64,000 nt of DNA from Trametes villosa (GCA_002964805.2 PUDQ02000034.1:124001-188000), one strand, 5' to 3'. Positions 12,451-24,300 are shown, counted from the stretch's first letter. Notes: generated by a model not told the origin, from the sequence alone. Numbers and translations are program-made.

Positions 12451-13200
12451 ATGCCCTCCCTCCTTACGCGCCTCACGAGCAGCGCGAGCTACCCGATCGT
12501 GCTCGCCCAGTACAAGAACGAGTTCCGCGGCGTCGGGCACGAGCCCGCGCTGCACTGGGTGCTTATCGTCGTCACCGACAAGGCGACGCTGAGCGGGCCG
12601 TCCTTCCAGGCGTACGCGCAGACCGCGCGCGTGCGCCGACCGGGCCGCCGGCCACGCCTCTCGGACAGCTCCGTCGCGACGACGAGCACGACGGGGAGCC
12701 GCCGGAGCACGAACGCGTGCGTGACGATGGGCACGCGCGTGCTGGACGGACCTTCCACCCCAGATACCGACGCGGAGGACGAGAAGCGAGACGTGGACGC
12801 GCAGGTGGACATGGACGTGCAGTGGTACACGCGCCACGGGACGGCGTCGCTATTCGACATGTGCGCGACGGTGCGGACGCTCTGCCTCGGGGGAGTCCAG
12901 GTTGGGTCGATCACGGCGGCGGACTTGGAGAAGCTATGCGAGTACCTGCGGAGCCATCCGCCGGTACCATCTACACCCGGATGGTGCTCGCGCGACTACG
13001 TGCTCGAGTTGCTCGAGCTGCTCCGGCCGTTCAAACTGCTCCGCCCGGATCTGCAGAGTCGGAAGCCGAAGGTCAAGGGCGTGCACGTGGAGGTTGGGAT
13101 GAGCGATTTGTTGCCGGACTTGTGCGAGGTGGGGAGGGCGACGCAGGAGACTATTGATGTGGAGGACTATAGGCCGTTTGTGAAGTACCATTCGTCGTGA
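12451..13200 (+). CDS. Conserved hypothetical protein
   Basis: A single uninterrupted frame of 249 codons from ATG at 12451 to a stop at 13198-13200. The N-terminus reads YPIVLAQYKNEFRGVGHEP and ALHWVLIVVTDKATLSGPSF, followed by a low-complexity middle, then LCLGGVQVGSITAADLEKL and DYVLELLELLRPFKLL. A pattern of a compact N-terminal domain starting HEPALHW followed by a helical C-terminus occurs in uncharacterised basidiomycete proteins (possibly DUF6914-like), but I cannot name it firmly. No signal peptide or membrane segment is visible. A longer 340-codon frame (12135-13157) overlaps it in another frame and is judged a GC artefact. Confidence 0.65.
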   Translation: MPSLLTRLTSSASYPIVLAQYKNEFRGVGHEPALHWVLIVVTDKATLSGPSFQAYAQTARVRRPGRRPRLSDSSVATTSTTGSRRSTNACVTMGTRVLDGPSTPDTDAEDEKRDVDAQVDMDVQWYTRHGTASLFDMCATVRTLCLGGVQVGSITAADLEKLCEYLRSHPPVPSTPGWCSRDYVLELLELLRPFKLLRPDLQSRKPKVKGVHVEVGMSDLLPDLCEVGRATQETIDVEDYRPFVKYHSS

Positions 13201-13379
13201 CTACGGGTTCTTGCTTTGCGGACTACTTCTGTACAATTGTATAACAGCCGACTCGCTTCAATGTCACTCGAATCTGACCTCGCGCGGTACACCATCTGGA
13301 CATTGCGCTATTTTTATATTCGGCGATAGGTTGTGCCGCCATACGCTGCTAAGGATACAAGTACACCCCACCACCACGC

Positions 13380-14232
13380 CTAATCCCAATTCTCGAAGTT
13401 CACCGAATACACCATCCCACAGCCCACCTTATGCCGCTTCCAGTCCCGCCGCTGACACCCCTCCCCGCAATACCGCGTCATCTGGCACCGGCTGCACCGC
13501 ATGAGGCCATCCGCGCTCGCGGTCTCGTCGCGCTCGCAGGCCGCACAGCTGCCCGCAAGCGGGCGTGTGACGCCGGCGGGATGTTGGCCGAAGGTGTCGA
13601 AGGACGGCATGGGGCCCATCGCGCCGCCTTGTGTGAGGTTGAGCATGTTGTGGCTGGTGGTGAGACCCGCGCGGACGTGCGCCTGCTCCATGTCGCAGAC
13701 GAAGTGGATCTGCGGCCGCGGTTGGATTGGGCTGTTAGACTAGGGGAGGGTGCTCGTGAGCACGGAGCGACGTACGTGGATGAACAGCCGCGGCGGGTCG
13801 AGGTGGTGCCAGAAGAAGTTCTGGAAGTGCGTCTCGTGCGCCGGTGCGCCTGTACGAGCGTAAATTCGCCGGTCAGTATGTGCATGTAGGACGTGCGGCG
13901 GAGAGAGATACGCACCGCAAAACTCGCAAAGCCAGTTTTTTGAGTGCTTGATGTCGCGCCCCATGAGCGCGACCGTGAGTTGAATGCGGTCCGCGTCACG
14001 GTCCTTCGGGAGGTGGAGGCGGACCATCACGCGCTTCTCGTCGCTATATCCAAGGCAATCTCGGTCAGCGCGGTGTCACGCATAGGCTAGCGTTCGTCTC
14101 GGACGATGCACAATAGGAAGCGAGGAACACGACGAGGAGTAGGACGTACCACCCGTAGCCGATCAGCTCGATGTTAAGCTTGTCTACGCGTTCCCAATCC
14201 TTGAGGGGCGGGGAGACCTGTGGAGCTGCCAT
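13380..14232 (-). CDS. MYND zinc-finger protein, type A copy 1
   Basis: ATG at 14232 gives MAAPQVSPPLKDWERVDKL, NIELIGYGW, then an intron. Exon 2 reads VMVRLHLPKDRDADRIQLT and RDIKHSKNWLCEFCG; exon 3 APAHETHFQNFFWHHLDPPR; the last exon HFVCDMEQAHVRAGL followed by PLAGSCAACERDETAS, MRCSRCQMTRYC, GEGCQRRDWKRHKVGC and a stop at 13380. The C-terminal part is a standard MYND finger (C-x2-C, C-x2-C, YC-x3-C, H-x3-C). MYND fingers usually bind short proline-containing motifs in partners; no catalytic domain is present. The three introns sit at the same places in the genes at 28097-28900 and 31172-32040. About 220 residues. It neighbours the MYND pseudogene 388 bases away on the same strand. Confidence 0.88.
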
Positions 14233-14620
14233 CGTTGTTATACGCTGGTGCGCTCGCAAAGGCCGTATGCTCGGAGAGATAGTGGGGTGCAATCGGCCGG
14301 TTGGGTGGGAGCTTATATGTATCCAGGCGTGGAACTGATCCTGGTGTAGGATACGAAAGGGGAACTCGTTGTGCTGTTCCAGGCAGACGGTGCTGAGCAC
14401 ATGCGCGAACGGGTGCACTAGGATGTTAGAATAGCGTCGTACGGCCGGGAGCTGTGCTCGATATGGTGCTTGCGTTCACATCGACATACCACGCATACGA
14501 TATACCGTTACGCGCAGAGTATGCACCTATGCGCGGGTAGTTTGCTTTTGAATCCAGTACGCTTCTTCGTGTTAGGTCCAAGAAAGATAGCCTTTCGGTG
14601 GCGACATGTGGGGCGTATCC

Positions 14621-15537
14621 TCATCGCGGCTCCTCGCTCTCGTCAAAGATGACCGAGTAGATCGGCTTGCACGTAGGTTTGTGCCTCGCCCAGTCTTCTT
14701 TCTGACACGCGACGCTAAGTATTCAACCATTCGTCAGCAAGATTCTCGCAAGTAAGTGACCAAGCAGAAGCAGCCTACCTGCAGTATCTGCAAAAAGCGT
14801 AGGCGTGAGTACTCAAGATTAAGCCTGCATGATTCATGCAGCCTACCGGGTAAGCTTGCAGCCCCCACAGTGCCGCATCTTGCTCTCCAAGCTCTCATCC
14901 AGCTGGCAGCCCGCGCATGCGCGCGCAAGCGGGTACACCTCGCCCGGGGGCTTCGGCGGCGGGCGCGGGAGCGGGGCCTCCGGGCGGCCGTCGAGCCGGG
15001 GCATCGCCTTGTGCATCTTGGAAGCAGCTCTTGCTGTCGTGGTCGCATATGTGGTGTATTTATACGGCGAAGGCGGGTTAGTGGAGGGGAGCTGGGGAGG
15101 GGGGCGGTGGGGATGGGGTACGTACGTAGATGGTCATGCGTGGAGGGTCGACGCTGACCCAGGTGGCTGTTTGCACCTGCGTTTCGCGGGATGGCCTTAC
15201 TGTGTGGATGGTATCCAGAGGTTTGGTGAGCGTGCCTGTGATGGCTAGTAAGGCCCTCTGGCTCACGTACAGCAGAACTCGCATTTCCAAAAGCGGGAAT
15301 GCTTAACGTCGCGGATTAGACCGCGAGTCGCGTCGTGAAGCCTTTGCATATCGCGGTCCATCGGAAGGTGCATGCGCACTAGTGCCCGCCTTCCCTCCCT
15401 GGTACAGAAGTAAAATTCATGTCGACTTCACTGCCGTGCGAGGCGGTCTTACCAGCCATAACAGATGACTTTCGAGATTGACTTTGTCCGGTCGTTCCCA
15501 GTCTCTGAGAGCCACGCTCCTCAGCATTCCTTTGAAA
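14621..15537 (-). pseudogene. MYND zinc-finger gene, type B copy 1 (degraded)
   Basis: Residues clearly match the intact gene at 29290-30343: LRDWERPDKVNLE, RMHLPMDRDMQRLHDATRG, LIRDVKHSRFWKCEFC, RETQVQTATW, IHHICDHDSKSCF, CAGCQLDE, CGGCKLTRYCSVACQKEDW and a stop at 14621. Three lesions break it. One extra A in exon 1 (15470-15472) shifts the frame before the expected VICYGW. The splice acceptor before IHHICDHD reads AA instead of AG (15060-15061). One extra base after KSCF (15020-15021) shifts the frame again before KMHKAMPRLDGR. Later exons are still intact, including a 9-base microexon at 14779-14787. The candidate start is ATG at 15537. Sequencing error could explain one lesion but hardly all three. 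Confidence 0.8.
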
Positions 15538-16519
15538 GAGGTACCAATTGTCAGGGGCATATTCCATGAGTTTATAGGGCTGAATCATACTCATTCAAAT
15601 TGATGCCAGGTCTCCCTACGTACGTCGATGATGGCAGGAGCCAAGAGAGCGATCGCGCGTCGAAGCCGGCCGACGCTATCTGGAAGCCGCGTCGCGCTGC
15701 GTCACACTCACCTGATCACCGTCACACCGTTCCCCAGCGAACCTTTGGTTGTAGTACTGAATGTGCGTGTAGGCGTGCGATGAATTGGAAGAAACACATG
15801 AGAAGGGCTGGAGAGTTTTCTAATGTATGTTTGTGGTTGAACGTACTGGCGAAGACCATGCGTCGGAGGTTGCTCGCAGCTGTGGTCCACCACGTGGAGG
15901 CCAGGTGGCCCGAGATTCTCGGAAGACATGCAAGCGCTGCAGCACTTGCGTTTCCTTCGCTCCCTTTCCCCAAATTGTTGCGACCGCTCAGCTTGTTCCA
16001 CCCATTCTGCTACAGCCTCGCCGTGTTGCCCCTTCTGAAAGGCGCACAGATGTCTGGAAGGCACGCGGGTGCAGGAGAACGAGGATCGTCGGTGGGGAGC
16101 TGCTGGTGAGTATCACCGCTGATTCGCCGCCGCGTGTTTGATTCACAGGCTCTAAGGCACGATACTGTCGTACAGACATCTGAAAAGCTTTCGCAATGTT
16201 GGAGAATGGAACGTTCGGTATCTATTACATTCAGATCAACACCCCCTGAGGTTCGACGTCCGGTGGAAAACGACCTCGCATCCGCCTGACGGGCTGACTG
16301 GGCTCGTGCATCCCTTAGCAGTGCGCAAAATCCCAGGCACGCCTTCCGCGGACACCACGCGGAACCTTGCCTGACGTCCAGACGGCCACGGTGCGCATGC
16401 GTTTCCGGGCGGTCTTCCACCTTCCATGCTAGCGCGGACAGCGCTCTCCATCTTCCGGCGGGTATACAAGTTGAAATGCTTCCGGACAGCCCGCCTTCCA
16501 GTCGCCCTTGTTCCCGGAC
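15538..16519. other. Intergenic stretch, no recognised gene
   Basis: Upstream of the MYND pseudogene on the minus strand and of the DUF6593-like gene on the plus strand. A minus-strand segment near 15730-15880 reads MVFASTFNHKHTLENSPALL and FFQFIARLHAH, which could be an old exon, but no gene model could be built. Confidence 0.35.
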
Positions 16520-17440
16520 ATGAGCGTGAACCTGCGGACCGTCAAGCGGAAGCCCCGTCTCGTCTCCCGCTCTACCGATCTGTCGACCTCCTCATCGGCA
16601 ACGATCGTAGAGCCTATAGAGCCCACTGTGAATGGCCGTCGCCGGGCGGTTAGCACGAGCAGTCATGGCAGCAAGCCCCTCCCACCGCCGCCGAAGTCGC
16701 TCGTACTCGGGTTCCATCAGCAGGGCTTCAACACGATGATCGCGTACGCGGACTCGGTCGTGCACTACCACGTCTCTGTGTGCATGAACTGCTTCATTCC
16801 GTCTTCGTTCATCACCGTCATCCGCCGGGAACACGAGAAGGGCGAGTTCGTGAGCTCCTTCGAGTATGCCGTCCACGCCCTCCTGTAGTATCTGGCACTC
16901 ATACCGTTGCGACAGGATGGGCATCTCGACCCAACGCGCTACCGTGAACATGTACGGCGCAGAGAAGCCCATGGACACCGTCCTCTCCAAAACCGGGCGG
17001 AAAACTGACGTCAGTGAATATCTGCACCCGCCGCAATCGAGATAAGCATCCACGCTCACGTTCATAACGCCCGCCCACAGGACCGCATCTGGCGATGGAA
17101 GTGGGGCGGCGAGCCGGGCCACGTCCTCGGCTGGCATCGCGAGGCCCCCGTGCGCTACGTACGTCCCTCCCCTCCCGGTCCCCCACCCTTGCTCAGGTAT
17201 AACGCCTCGTTTGAAGTTGAAGCTGACACATGTCGGGGATAGTGCTACCTGCTGGACGACGCTGGCCGCCCAACGGGCCCCATGATCGCTGCGTTCGTCG
17301 TGCAGGGCGCGCCGCAGCCGGCGGCGCTCACGATTTACCCCGATGGGGAGCATTTAGACCAGATCTTTACGTCCGCGTTGGTTGTAGAGCGGAAGAGGCT
17401 GACGCCCTCGCCCATGACTGTGAACCCTATATTCAGCTGA
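16520..17440 (+). CDS. DUF6593-like basidiomycete protein, copy 2
   Basis: ATG at 16520 opens a low-complexity N-terminus (MSVNLRTVKRKPRLVSRSTD, then Ser/Thr and KPLPPPPKS). The core then matches copy 1: FIPSSFITVIRREHEKGEFV, FEMGISTQRATVNMYG, MDTVLSKTGRKTD, DRIWRWKWGGEPG, CYLLDDAGRPTGP, ALTIYPDGEHLDQIF, TSALVVERKRL and a stop at 17438-17440. Three introns can be read: after TTCGA (donor GTATGC), after ACTGAC (donor GTCAGT) and after GTGCGCTAC (donor GTACGT). Compared with copy 1 it has an extra basic and serine-rich N-terminal part. The family is common in Agaricomycetes and functionally unknown. An upstream TTG could extend the frame but ATG is preferred. Confidence 0.8.
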
Positions 17441-17863
17441 TCGAGCTTGAACGGGTCCGTGTAGCGTGCGCGGTGCGCGTGTCGACGAAAGATTCAGGTG
17501 GGCACGGCCTCGTTGGTATGTAAACTGACTTGCGCAGGGTGCCCGTCTACTTGCGCGCATATAGCTGTCGCATCGCTACCGTATACGTACACCTCATTGA
17601 TGCCGGCCAAATTCTATGTCGTGCGGGGCTGTGCATCGCGAAACAGCGCCTTCATATTCCTGGTACGCGCTCGTCTCAAACTCTCAGTTCTCCTTGTTAC
17701 GGTTGATAGACTTTGATTGCAGCCCTCGCGGAGCAGATCCCAGCACGCCTGTGCGATGCAGGCGAACGACGGCCCTCACGCTGTCAGCCCTTTTTTCTGG
17801 CTTTTAAGCCACACTTTGTGCAGGAAGGAGTCCTCCATCTCGGCTTTGATCCGTCGTCTCGCC
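17441..17863. promoter_or_regulatory. Upstream region of DUF1680 copy 1 with shared array motifs
   Basis: It contains CCTGGTACGCGC at 17659, CACGCTGTCAG at 17777-17787 and a TATA-like TTTTAAG near 17802. The same three elements in the same order precede the second and third genes of the array, so the promoter was duplicated along with the genes. The 3' flank of the DUF6593-like gene occupies the left end. Confidence 0.55.
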
Positions 17864-20800
17864 ATGAAGAGCTCGTGCTCCCTGCTACTGACAAGCGTCC
17901 TGTTGCTTTCGGTAGCAGACCTCGGGCTCGCTTCCAATGCCCGTAAGTGCTGGATCGGATCTGTCATAGCACTCGTTCAGCAAGAAGCTGACTACCCTCT
18001 GCACCAGTCGCCCCTCAGAAATACCTTCAGCTACCCATAGGAGATGTGAAGCCCAGCGGATGGCTGCTCAAACAGGCAAGTCCTGTCGCTGCGCTTCATC
18101 TGCCACCCCGATGAATTACCCTGACTTTCCCTGTGTCTTCTTGACGTCCATAGCTTGGAGGAGGACACGACGAGGACGTCGGAACAGACATCGGTTTCTA
18201 TCAGTAGTACGTGTCGCGCTGCGCTCGGAAGCGCCGCAGGCGGACTTATCTTGGGGGCGCCAGTCTCGCACACGCAAATACGGAATGGACATCGAGACCG
18301 TCATACGTTCACACCATCGAAGCCGGTACGTCGCTGCAGACTCGTCCCCCAGGCGTTCAGAAGTTCACATGTCCTTTCGCTATTTCGACACGACAGCTGG
18401 GAGCCACTGGTTCGTAAGTCGGCGCGAACAGAGCCAACTCACCACAACCCACTCATGCATGTTCTTATAGAACGACATGGTTACCGCCGCCGCGGTCCTC
18501 GACAATCCCGTCCTCAAATCCCAGACCGAGCAGTTTTTTGAGTACTTTCTCGACACCCAAGGCGAAGACGGCTGGCTCGGCCCCGAAGTGAACTCTACAA
18601 AGGGGCGCAAGCTTTCCGCAAGGCATGTCAATCTCGTTCGGTTATTCCAGTTGTGCACAGGCGCTGATCGGAGGACAGGCTGCCGTTCCTGCGGGGCGCG
18701 ATCCGGGTCGCGGAGGCGCAGCCGGCGCGCGCGCCGCGCATCGTGGCTGCGGTGAGCAGGTTCGCTGCGTTTGTGTGCGAGAAGGTCCGGCACGATGGGG
18801 GTTTGGGAGAAGATGACTGGGCGTACGCGGGCGATCTGCTCGTGGTGCTCCAATGGTATGCATTCTCGGTCGTGCGCGTCGACTTCCCGCTCATAGCGTG
18901 GACGCCGATGAAGGCTCTATGAAAACTACCCCGACGGACATGAAAATATCTTGCTGGATACAATGCACATGCTCGCAAACCGTGTGGAAGGCACGTCGGC
19001 CCGCGGCTTCCTGGAAGAGGTGTGTGGTATGCCCCGTCACCTCGAGTCCCTCCAATCTGATCCTGCATTTTTCGCTCAGAACGTCCCCGAGGCCTCTTTC
19101 GGCGCCGCAGGCATGCTCCCCGACGTCGGCACGATGTGGCGCGCCCTGAACACCGCGAAGGCTTTGACAACCCTCGGCGCCGCGGCCCGCCTTCAAGGCG
19201 GGGAGCGTTTTGGTCCGTCGCACCCATGCCCTTGCATTCGACGCACCTGTATATTCACCGTCTAAATAGTGCAGATTGCTGTGAGCAAGTTTTGGGATGC
19301 GCTGATTGCGAAGCGCGGTCAGCCGTTCGGGCTCCTGGTACCGGACGACCGTGACTTCAAGTACGAGCGCACAAGGTACGACCGATAGTTCACAGGATCA
19401 GGGAGAGTGTGCCTGTCTAACTTGCCTCTCTACTCGACTACAGAGATCACATTGCGGCAGTGAGTAATTGCAGTAACACCAGCATATAGTCATCTTTTGC
19501 TGCTTAAAACAAGCTGTTTCCAAAATCCAGGAGACCCTACGATCGTGCGTCGCACCCCCTTGGTAGCAGAACTACGCTAACATGCCTGGTCACAGTGTAC
19601 TGTACCTGTACCAAGTGACGGGCGACCCGAAGTACGCAGAGCAAGCAGACCGGATGCTGCATAACGCCATGTCCCCTTCTGGTACGTCTCAGGCGAGTCT
19701 ATGCGCGACGGACGCTCACAGCTAGTTGCTACTAGGATTCTCGACGGGGTGTTTTCTGTGGCTGTGCAGGGGCAGCTACTCTGTAGACGGGTGCGTCCGG
19801 GGTGCTACTCTGAAGTTATGGCGGTTGACGTTGACAAACCGTTGCTGGTACTCCCCGTGGTAGACCGTATTACGACCTGTTCAAGTCTTGGAACAAAGAC
19901 GTCTCGTAAGAAGATCTCCTTTCTTATGTTCGGGTTCGCATTGACCATTACCATAGCTGCTGCACCGTCATCTATCCTGAGGGCTCCCTCGATTACGTCC
20001 ACGCCTCGTTCTTGGTCACCGCAGACCGGGCGTCCCTCGTCCAGGCGCACCTTGGCCCCTTCACTGTCAACACGACGCTCGCCGGTGGTGAGTTCCTTCG
20101 CATCCCCCCGTTGCTCACACGCTTACTATACAAACTGTCGGTGGCAGACAACACGGTTGCCGTGACCGTCGACACAACATACCCTCACAGCGCAAACACG
20201 TCGTTCGCGACGACTATTGTCGCGCGGAAGGCGTTCACCTACTACGTGCGCATCCCGACCTGGTCAGACGGCGCTGTCATCTCGTTTAGCGACGGCAGCA
20301 CCGAAGCATGCAAGGCGGTAGCCGGCCTCCACTTGGTCCACGTCCCCGCAGGAACCACAAAGTTTGAGCTCGTGCTCGATCTCCCGATAACCACAAGTCT
20401 GTCTTTCACGCATTCCTTGTCGCCAAACGCCTGTGAACTCACGCACACCCTCGAACGCAGACATCCGCCCCTCTGGCTTGACCACCGTCCACCGCGGCCC
20501 AATCCTATTCGCCTTCGAGAGCTTCAAGCAGCCCGGCGGCGACGCGCCGCACCGCAATCTGCGCTACGCTATCGACCCCGCCACGCTCGCTCCCAGCACG
20601 GTCCGACCAAGACGTGTCTTCTTCGAGTCGCAGACGAGCTATACGCTCTCCGTCGCGGCATGTCCGATCTCGACGATTGACAAGGATACGAGGGGGCGCG
20701 TCGCCTGGGAGTGGGAACGGGGCGTGTTCCCAGAGCTTGGTCCGGGCCCTGTGAAGTGTATTGGCCCGGTGAGAAACCTCACATTGAACTCGTATACGGT

Positions 20801-20955
20801 GCGTGTGTCCAGGTGGGTGGAGGAAGTCGGTGCGGCTGATGTACGCCGTGTGTCTGTCTTACCAGTCGTCCACCTTCGCATACGCCGCGGTAAAGGAGTT
20901 CCCGATTTTTAGCCTCGCCGAACTCGAGGACCCGTCCTTCGGATACGGGCTGTGA
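17864..20955 (+). CDS. DUF1680/GH127-type glycoside hydrolase, array copy 1
   Basis: ATG at 17864 gives MKSSCSLLLTSVLLLSVADL, a secretion signal. Next come LPIGDVKPSGWLLKQ, YLAHANTEWTSRPSY, a 17-base microexon (18397-18413) encoding GSHWF, then AAAVLDNPVLKSQTEQFFEY, DTQGEDGWLGPE, GDLLVVLQW, NTAKALTTLGAAARL, YLYQVTGDPKYAEQADRML and SCCTVIYPEGSLDYVHASFL. The paired Cys in CCT matches the catalytic and zinc-binding Cys of GH127 beta-L-arabinofuranosidases. A beta-sandwich part follows (YYVRIPTWSDGAVIS, AGTTKFELVLDLP) and the end reads EFPIFSLAELEDPSFGYGL. The encoded enzyme would be secreted and act on plant or glycoprotein arabinosides; that is inferred from the family. Many short introns, stop at 20953-20955. 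Confidence 0.85.
18397..18413 (+). other. 17-base microexon in DUF1680 copy 1
   Basis: Flanked by ...GACAG before and GTAAGTCGGC after. With one base from the previous exon it encodes A-G-S-H-W-F, the counterpart of the PYWFNGM block of DUF1680 proteins, and it keeps the frame into NDMVTAAAVLDN. Confidence 0.8.
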
Positions 20956-21321
20956 ACTGAACGGCCGCGTTTGCGCACGGATATGTCTGTCTCTATCTTT
21001 TCAGCTTTCTTATTTAATAGCACGCCGTTTGCACACCGCATCGTGCGCTAGATACCGGTGCGCCTGCAAGTTCAAGTACTCGCGTTCGGGATGTGTGCAC
21101 TGGCTCTACGAAGCAGTGCTTTCATTTTTCTGGTACGCTCTGATTCTGAGCTTTCGTTCTCCACTGTTAGACAGATCCTGATACTACAGACCACAGCGCT
21201 CAGCAATGATGCGGCGCAACGATGACCGCCACGTGCACGCTGTCAGCTCTTCCTTCTTTCGGCGTATAAATGACGATCTTTGCATGAACTTTACTCTAGC
21301 CCCGCCTTCTCACTATCCGCC
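20956..21321. promoter_or_regulatory. Upstream region of DUF1680 copy 2
   Basis: Contains CTGGTACGCTC at 21130, CACGCTGTCAG at 21236-21246 and a good TATA box (TATAAA, 21265-21270), about 50 bases before the ATG. Same element order as in front of copies 1 and 3. Confidence 0.6.
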
Positions 21322-24300
21322 ATGAAGAGGTCGAGCTCCCTACTGCTGATGGGTGGCTCATTACTTTCGGCAGGCGGTTTTGTGCTTGCTACCAATGACC
21401 GTAAGTGTTGAATTCCAGTTGCTGTAGTCAAGCATTGAGAGGCTCACGACTCCTCTACAACAGTCACTCCACAGAAGTACCTTCGTCTGCCCATGGGGGA
21501 TGTGAAGCCCAGCGGATGGCTGCTCGAACAGGTACGTCTCGGAGCTGCGCTTCATATGCTTGCTAGATCAATCACGCTTACTCTGTCTCGGGGTCTTTGC
21601 GTCCACAGCTTGACGTCCCGGGCGAAATAGATCTCGGGCAAGACGCCGGCTTTTATGAATAGTACGTTTAACTCTTGCTCCGACTGGAATTGTCGCCGCT
21701 ATACTCAGCCGAGGGCCATCAGCCTCGCCCACGCAGACACAGAATGGAGCTCGAGACCGTCCTACACCCACACCATTGAAGGAGGTACGCCTCTAGAGAG
21801 TCATACTATGGGTGCTCAGAAGCTCACACGTCTTTTGTCGTTCTGGTACGACAGCCGGGAGCCATTGGTTCGTAAGTCGGCGTGAACGAACCCAGCCTGT
21901 GTGCCCCGCCCCGCTCCTTATGCATGTCCTGTATAGAATGACATGGTTACCGTCGCCGCGGTCCTCGACAATCCTATCCTCAGATCTCAGACCGAGCATT
22001 TTCTCGACTACTTCCTCGATACCCAAGGCGAAGACGGCTGGCTCGGCCCAGAAGCGAACTCGACGAAGCCACGTCACCTCTTTGCAAGGCATGTCGCCGC
22101 CCTGTCTCCAGCTAGTATAGGCGGGCTGACGATATACGTGCGACAGGCTGCCGTTCCTCCGGGGCGCGATCCGCGTCGCAGAGGCGCAACCGGCACGCGC
22201 GGGGCGCATCGCGACCGCCCTGAACAGGTTCGTTGCGCTTGTGTACGAGACGCTTCAGCGGGGCGGAGATCTGGAACTTGAAGACGACGATTGGGCGTAC
22301 GCGGGTGACCTTCTTGTGGTTCTCCAATGGTACGTATCTCACGTATCGTGCGTCATGATCATGTCTCCGTTCACAGTGAAGTCGCCCGTAAAGGCTGTAT
22401 GAAAATCATCCCGACGGACATGAAGCGCCCCTGCTAGAGACGATGCAGATGCTCGCCGGATTGGCAGAAGACGCGTCAGCCCACATGTTCATGGAGGAGG
22501 TACGTGCTACTATGCGGCGCCTACCAAGTGCCTCCTCGGACTCTTATCCCGCGTCCTTCCCTCAGAACATTCCTACATCCTCTTCCAACGGCCCAGGCCT
22601 GCTACCCGATGTCAGGCATGACATGAACATTGCGAAAGCCTTAACGACTCTCGGCGCAGTGTTTCGCCTTGGTGAGTGACAGTCTGTGTTGTCGCACATG
22701 GATCCTTTCATTCGGCTCTAACGTGGCATGTCTACCCCTCGGAATAGGGCAAGATGCCATAAGCGATACATGGGATGCACTCTTCGAGAAGCGTGGCCAG
22801 CTGTCTGGGCTCCTCGTACTGGACACCGGCGAATTCGTATCTGACCGCGGCGCGCAGTAGGCCATCAGCTCTTCCCGCTAATATACACGTCTGACTGTTC
22901 TCCTTGCCTGATTATAGAGGGCACATCGCAGCCGTCAGTGATCGGCCCATCAGCACCGTACATGACATGAGTCTCTGCTGATTTAGTTGTCCTTATAATA
23001 TAGGAGACATTGCGATCGTGCGTAGCATTATTAAACAGCCTGCCACCCGAATGACACTGACACGCTCGGCCACAGTATGCTCTATCTTCACCAACTGACT
23101 GGCAACCCGCGGTACGCAGAGCAGGCGGACCGGGCGCTTTACAACGCTATGGTCCCTACACAGCGTTTCCGTAAGCATTGGGCGGTTTTCACCCGTGGTA
23201 GAGGTTCATAGCAGTTCATCAGGCCCCTTGTTTTTCGGCTGGGGAACAACGTGTTGCCATGGTCTGTGCAAGGGAGCCTCCCCCGCAAACGAGTGAGTGT
23301 TGGATGCTGGCCCGAAGTTATGGCTAGTACTGGCGATTAATCGCACGCAACAGACCGTCTTTTGACCTGTTCAGCGATTGGCCGCTGGACGAAGACCTGT
23401 TGTAGGTTTCCCTTCATCATACTCGGGCTCGCGCTGATACTATCTGTAGCTGCTGCGCCATCCGCTATCCTGAGGGCACCCTGGATTATGTCCACTCCGC
23501 GTTCTTGGTCACCGCAGATCGGGCATCTCTCGTGCACGCACATCTTGGTCCCTTCACCGTCAACACGGCACTGGCCAATGGTGAGTTCCCGCGCGTTTTT
23601 CCTCTGATGCACTCATAGATTGTTGTCGATAGACAATAAGGTTGCCGTTGCTGTGAATACAACGTATCCGCACAGCTCGAACACCTCGTTCACGACCACC
23701 GTTGTTGCACAAAACGCGTTCGATTACTATGTGCGCATCCCTTCGTGGTCAGACGGCGCCGTAATCTCGTTTGGCGACGGCAGCGCCAAAATGTGCAATC
23801 CCGTAGCAGGCCTCCATCGTATCCACATCCCCGCGGGAACCACTAAGTTCGATCTCACTTTCAACCTCCCAATAACTGCAGGTCTGTCTGTTTGGTGCTC
23901 CGTTGTCGCTAAAAGCGCAGAAACTCACACGCGCCCCTAAACACAGACCGCCGCGCTTCGGGGTTCGTCAGCGTCCATCGTGGCCCACTTCTCTTCGTCT
24001 TCGACCTTTACCAGCAGCCCGGCGGCGACATGCCGCATCGCGCCCTGCGGTACGCGATCGACCCCTCGACCCTGTCTGAGAGCGCATACCGCCTCCAGCG
24101 CCACAAGTTCGAGCTGCACACCGACTACACGATCTCCGTCGCAGCGTGTCCGATCTCCTGGGGGGACCCTGACTGGGACACAGGCAGACCGCCCCAGCTC
24201 AGGCCGGGCCCGGTGACGTGTATTGGGCCGGTGAGGAACGTCACGCTGACGTGGTACAAGGTGAGCGTGTTCGGCTAGGCTAAGAGAGTGCGGGTATCAG

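Noticed and set aside
12135..13157. 340-codon open frame on the plus strand
   Set aside because: It overlaps the better frame at 12451-13200 in another phase, is full of Arg, Ala and Gly as expected from GC-rich DNA, and shows no conserved block.
15600..16109. 170-codon plus-strand frame upstream of DUF6593-like copy 2
   Set aside because: No family pattern, and the opposite strand looks at least as coding-like; not called.
18716..18740. CG-rich run that looks like a simple repeat in DUF1680 copy 1
   Set aside because: It encodes the conserved AEAQPARAPRIVAA segment and occurs in the same exon of copy 3, so it is coding sequence.
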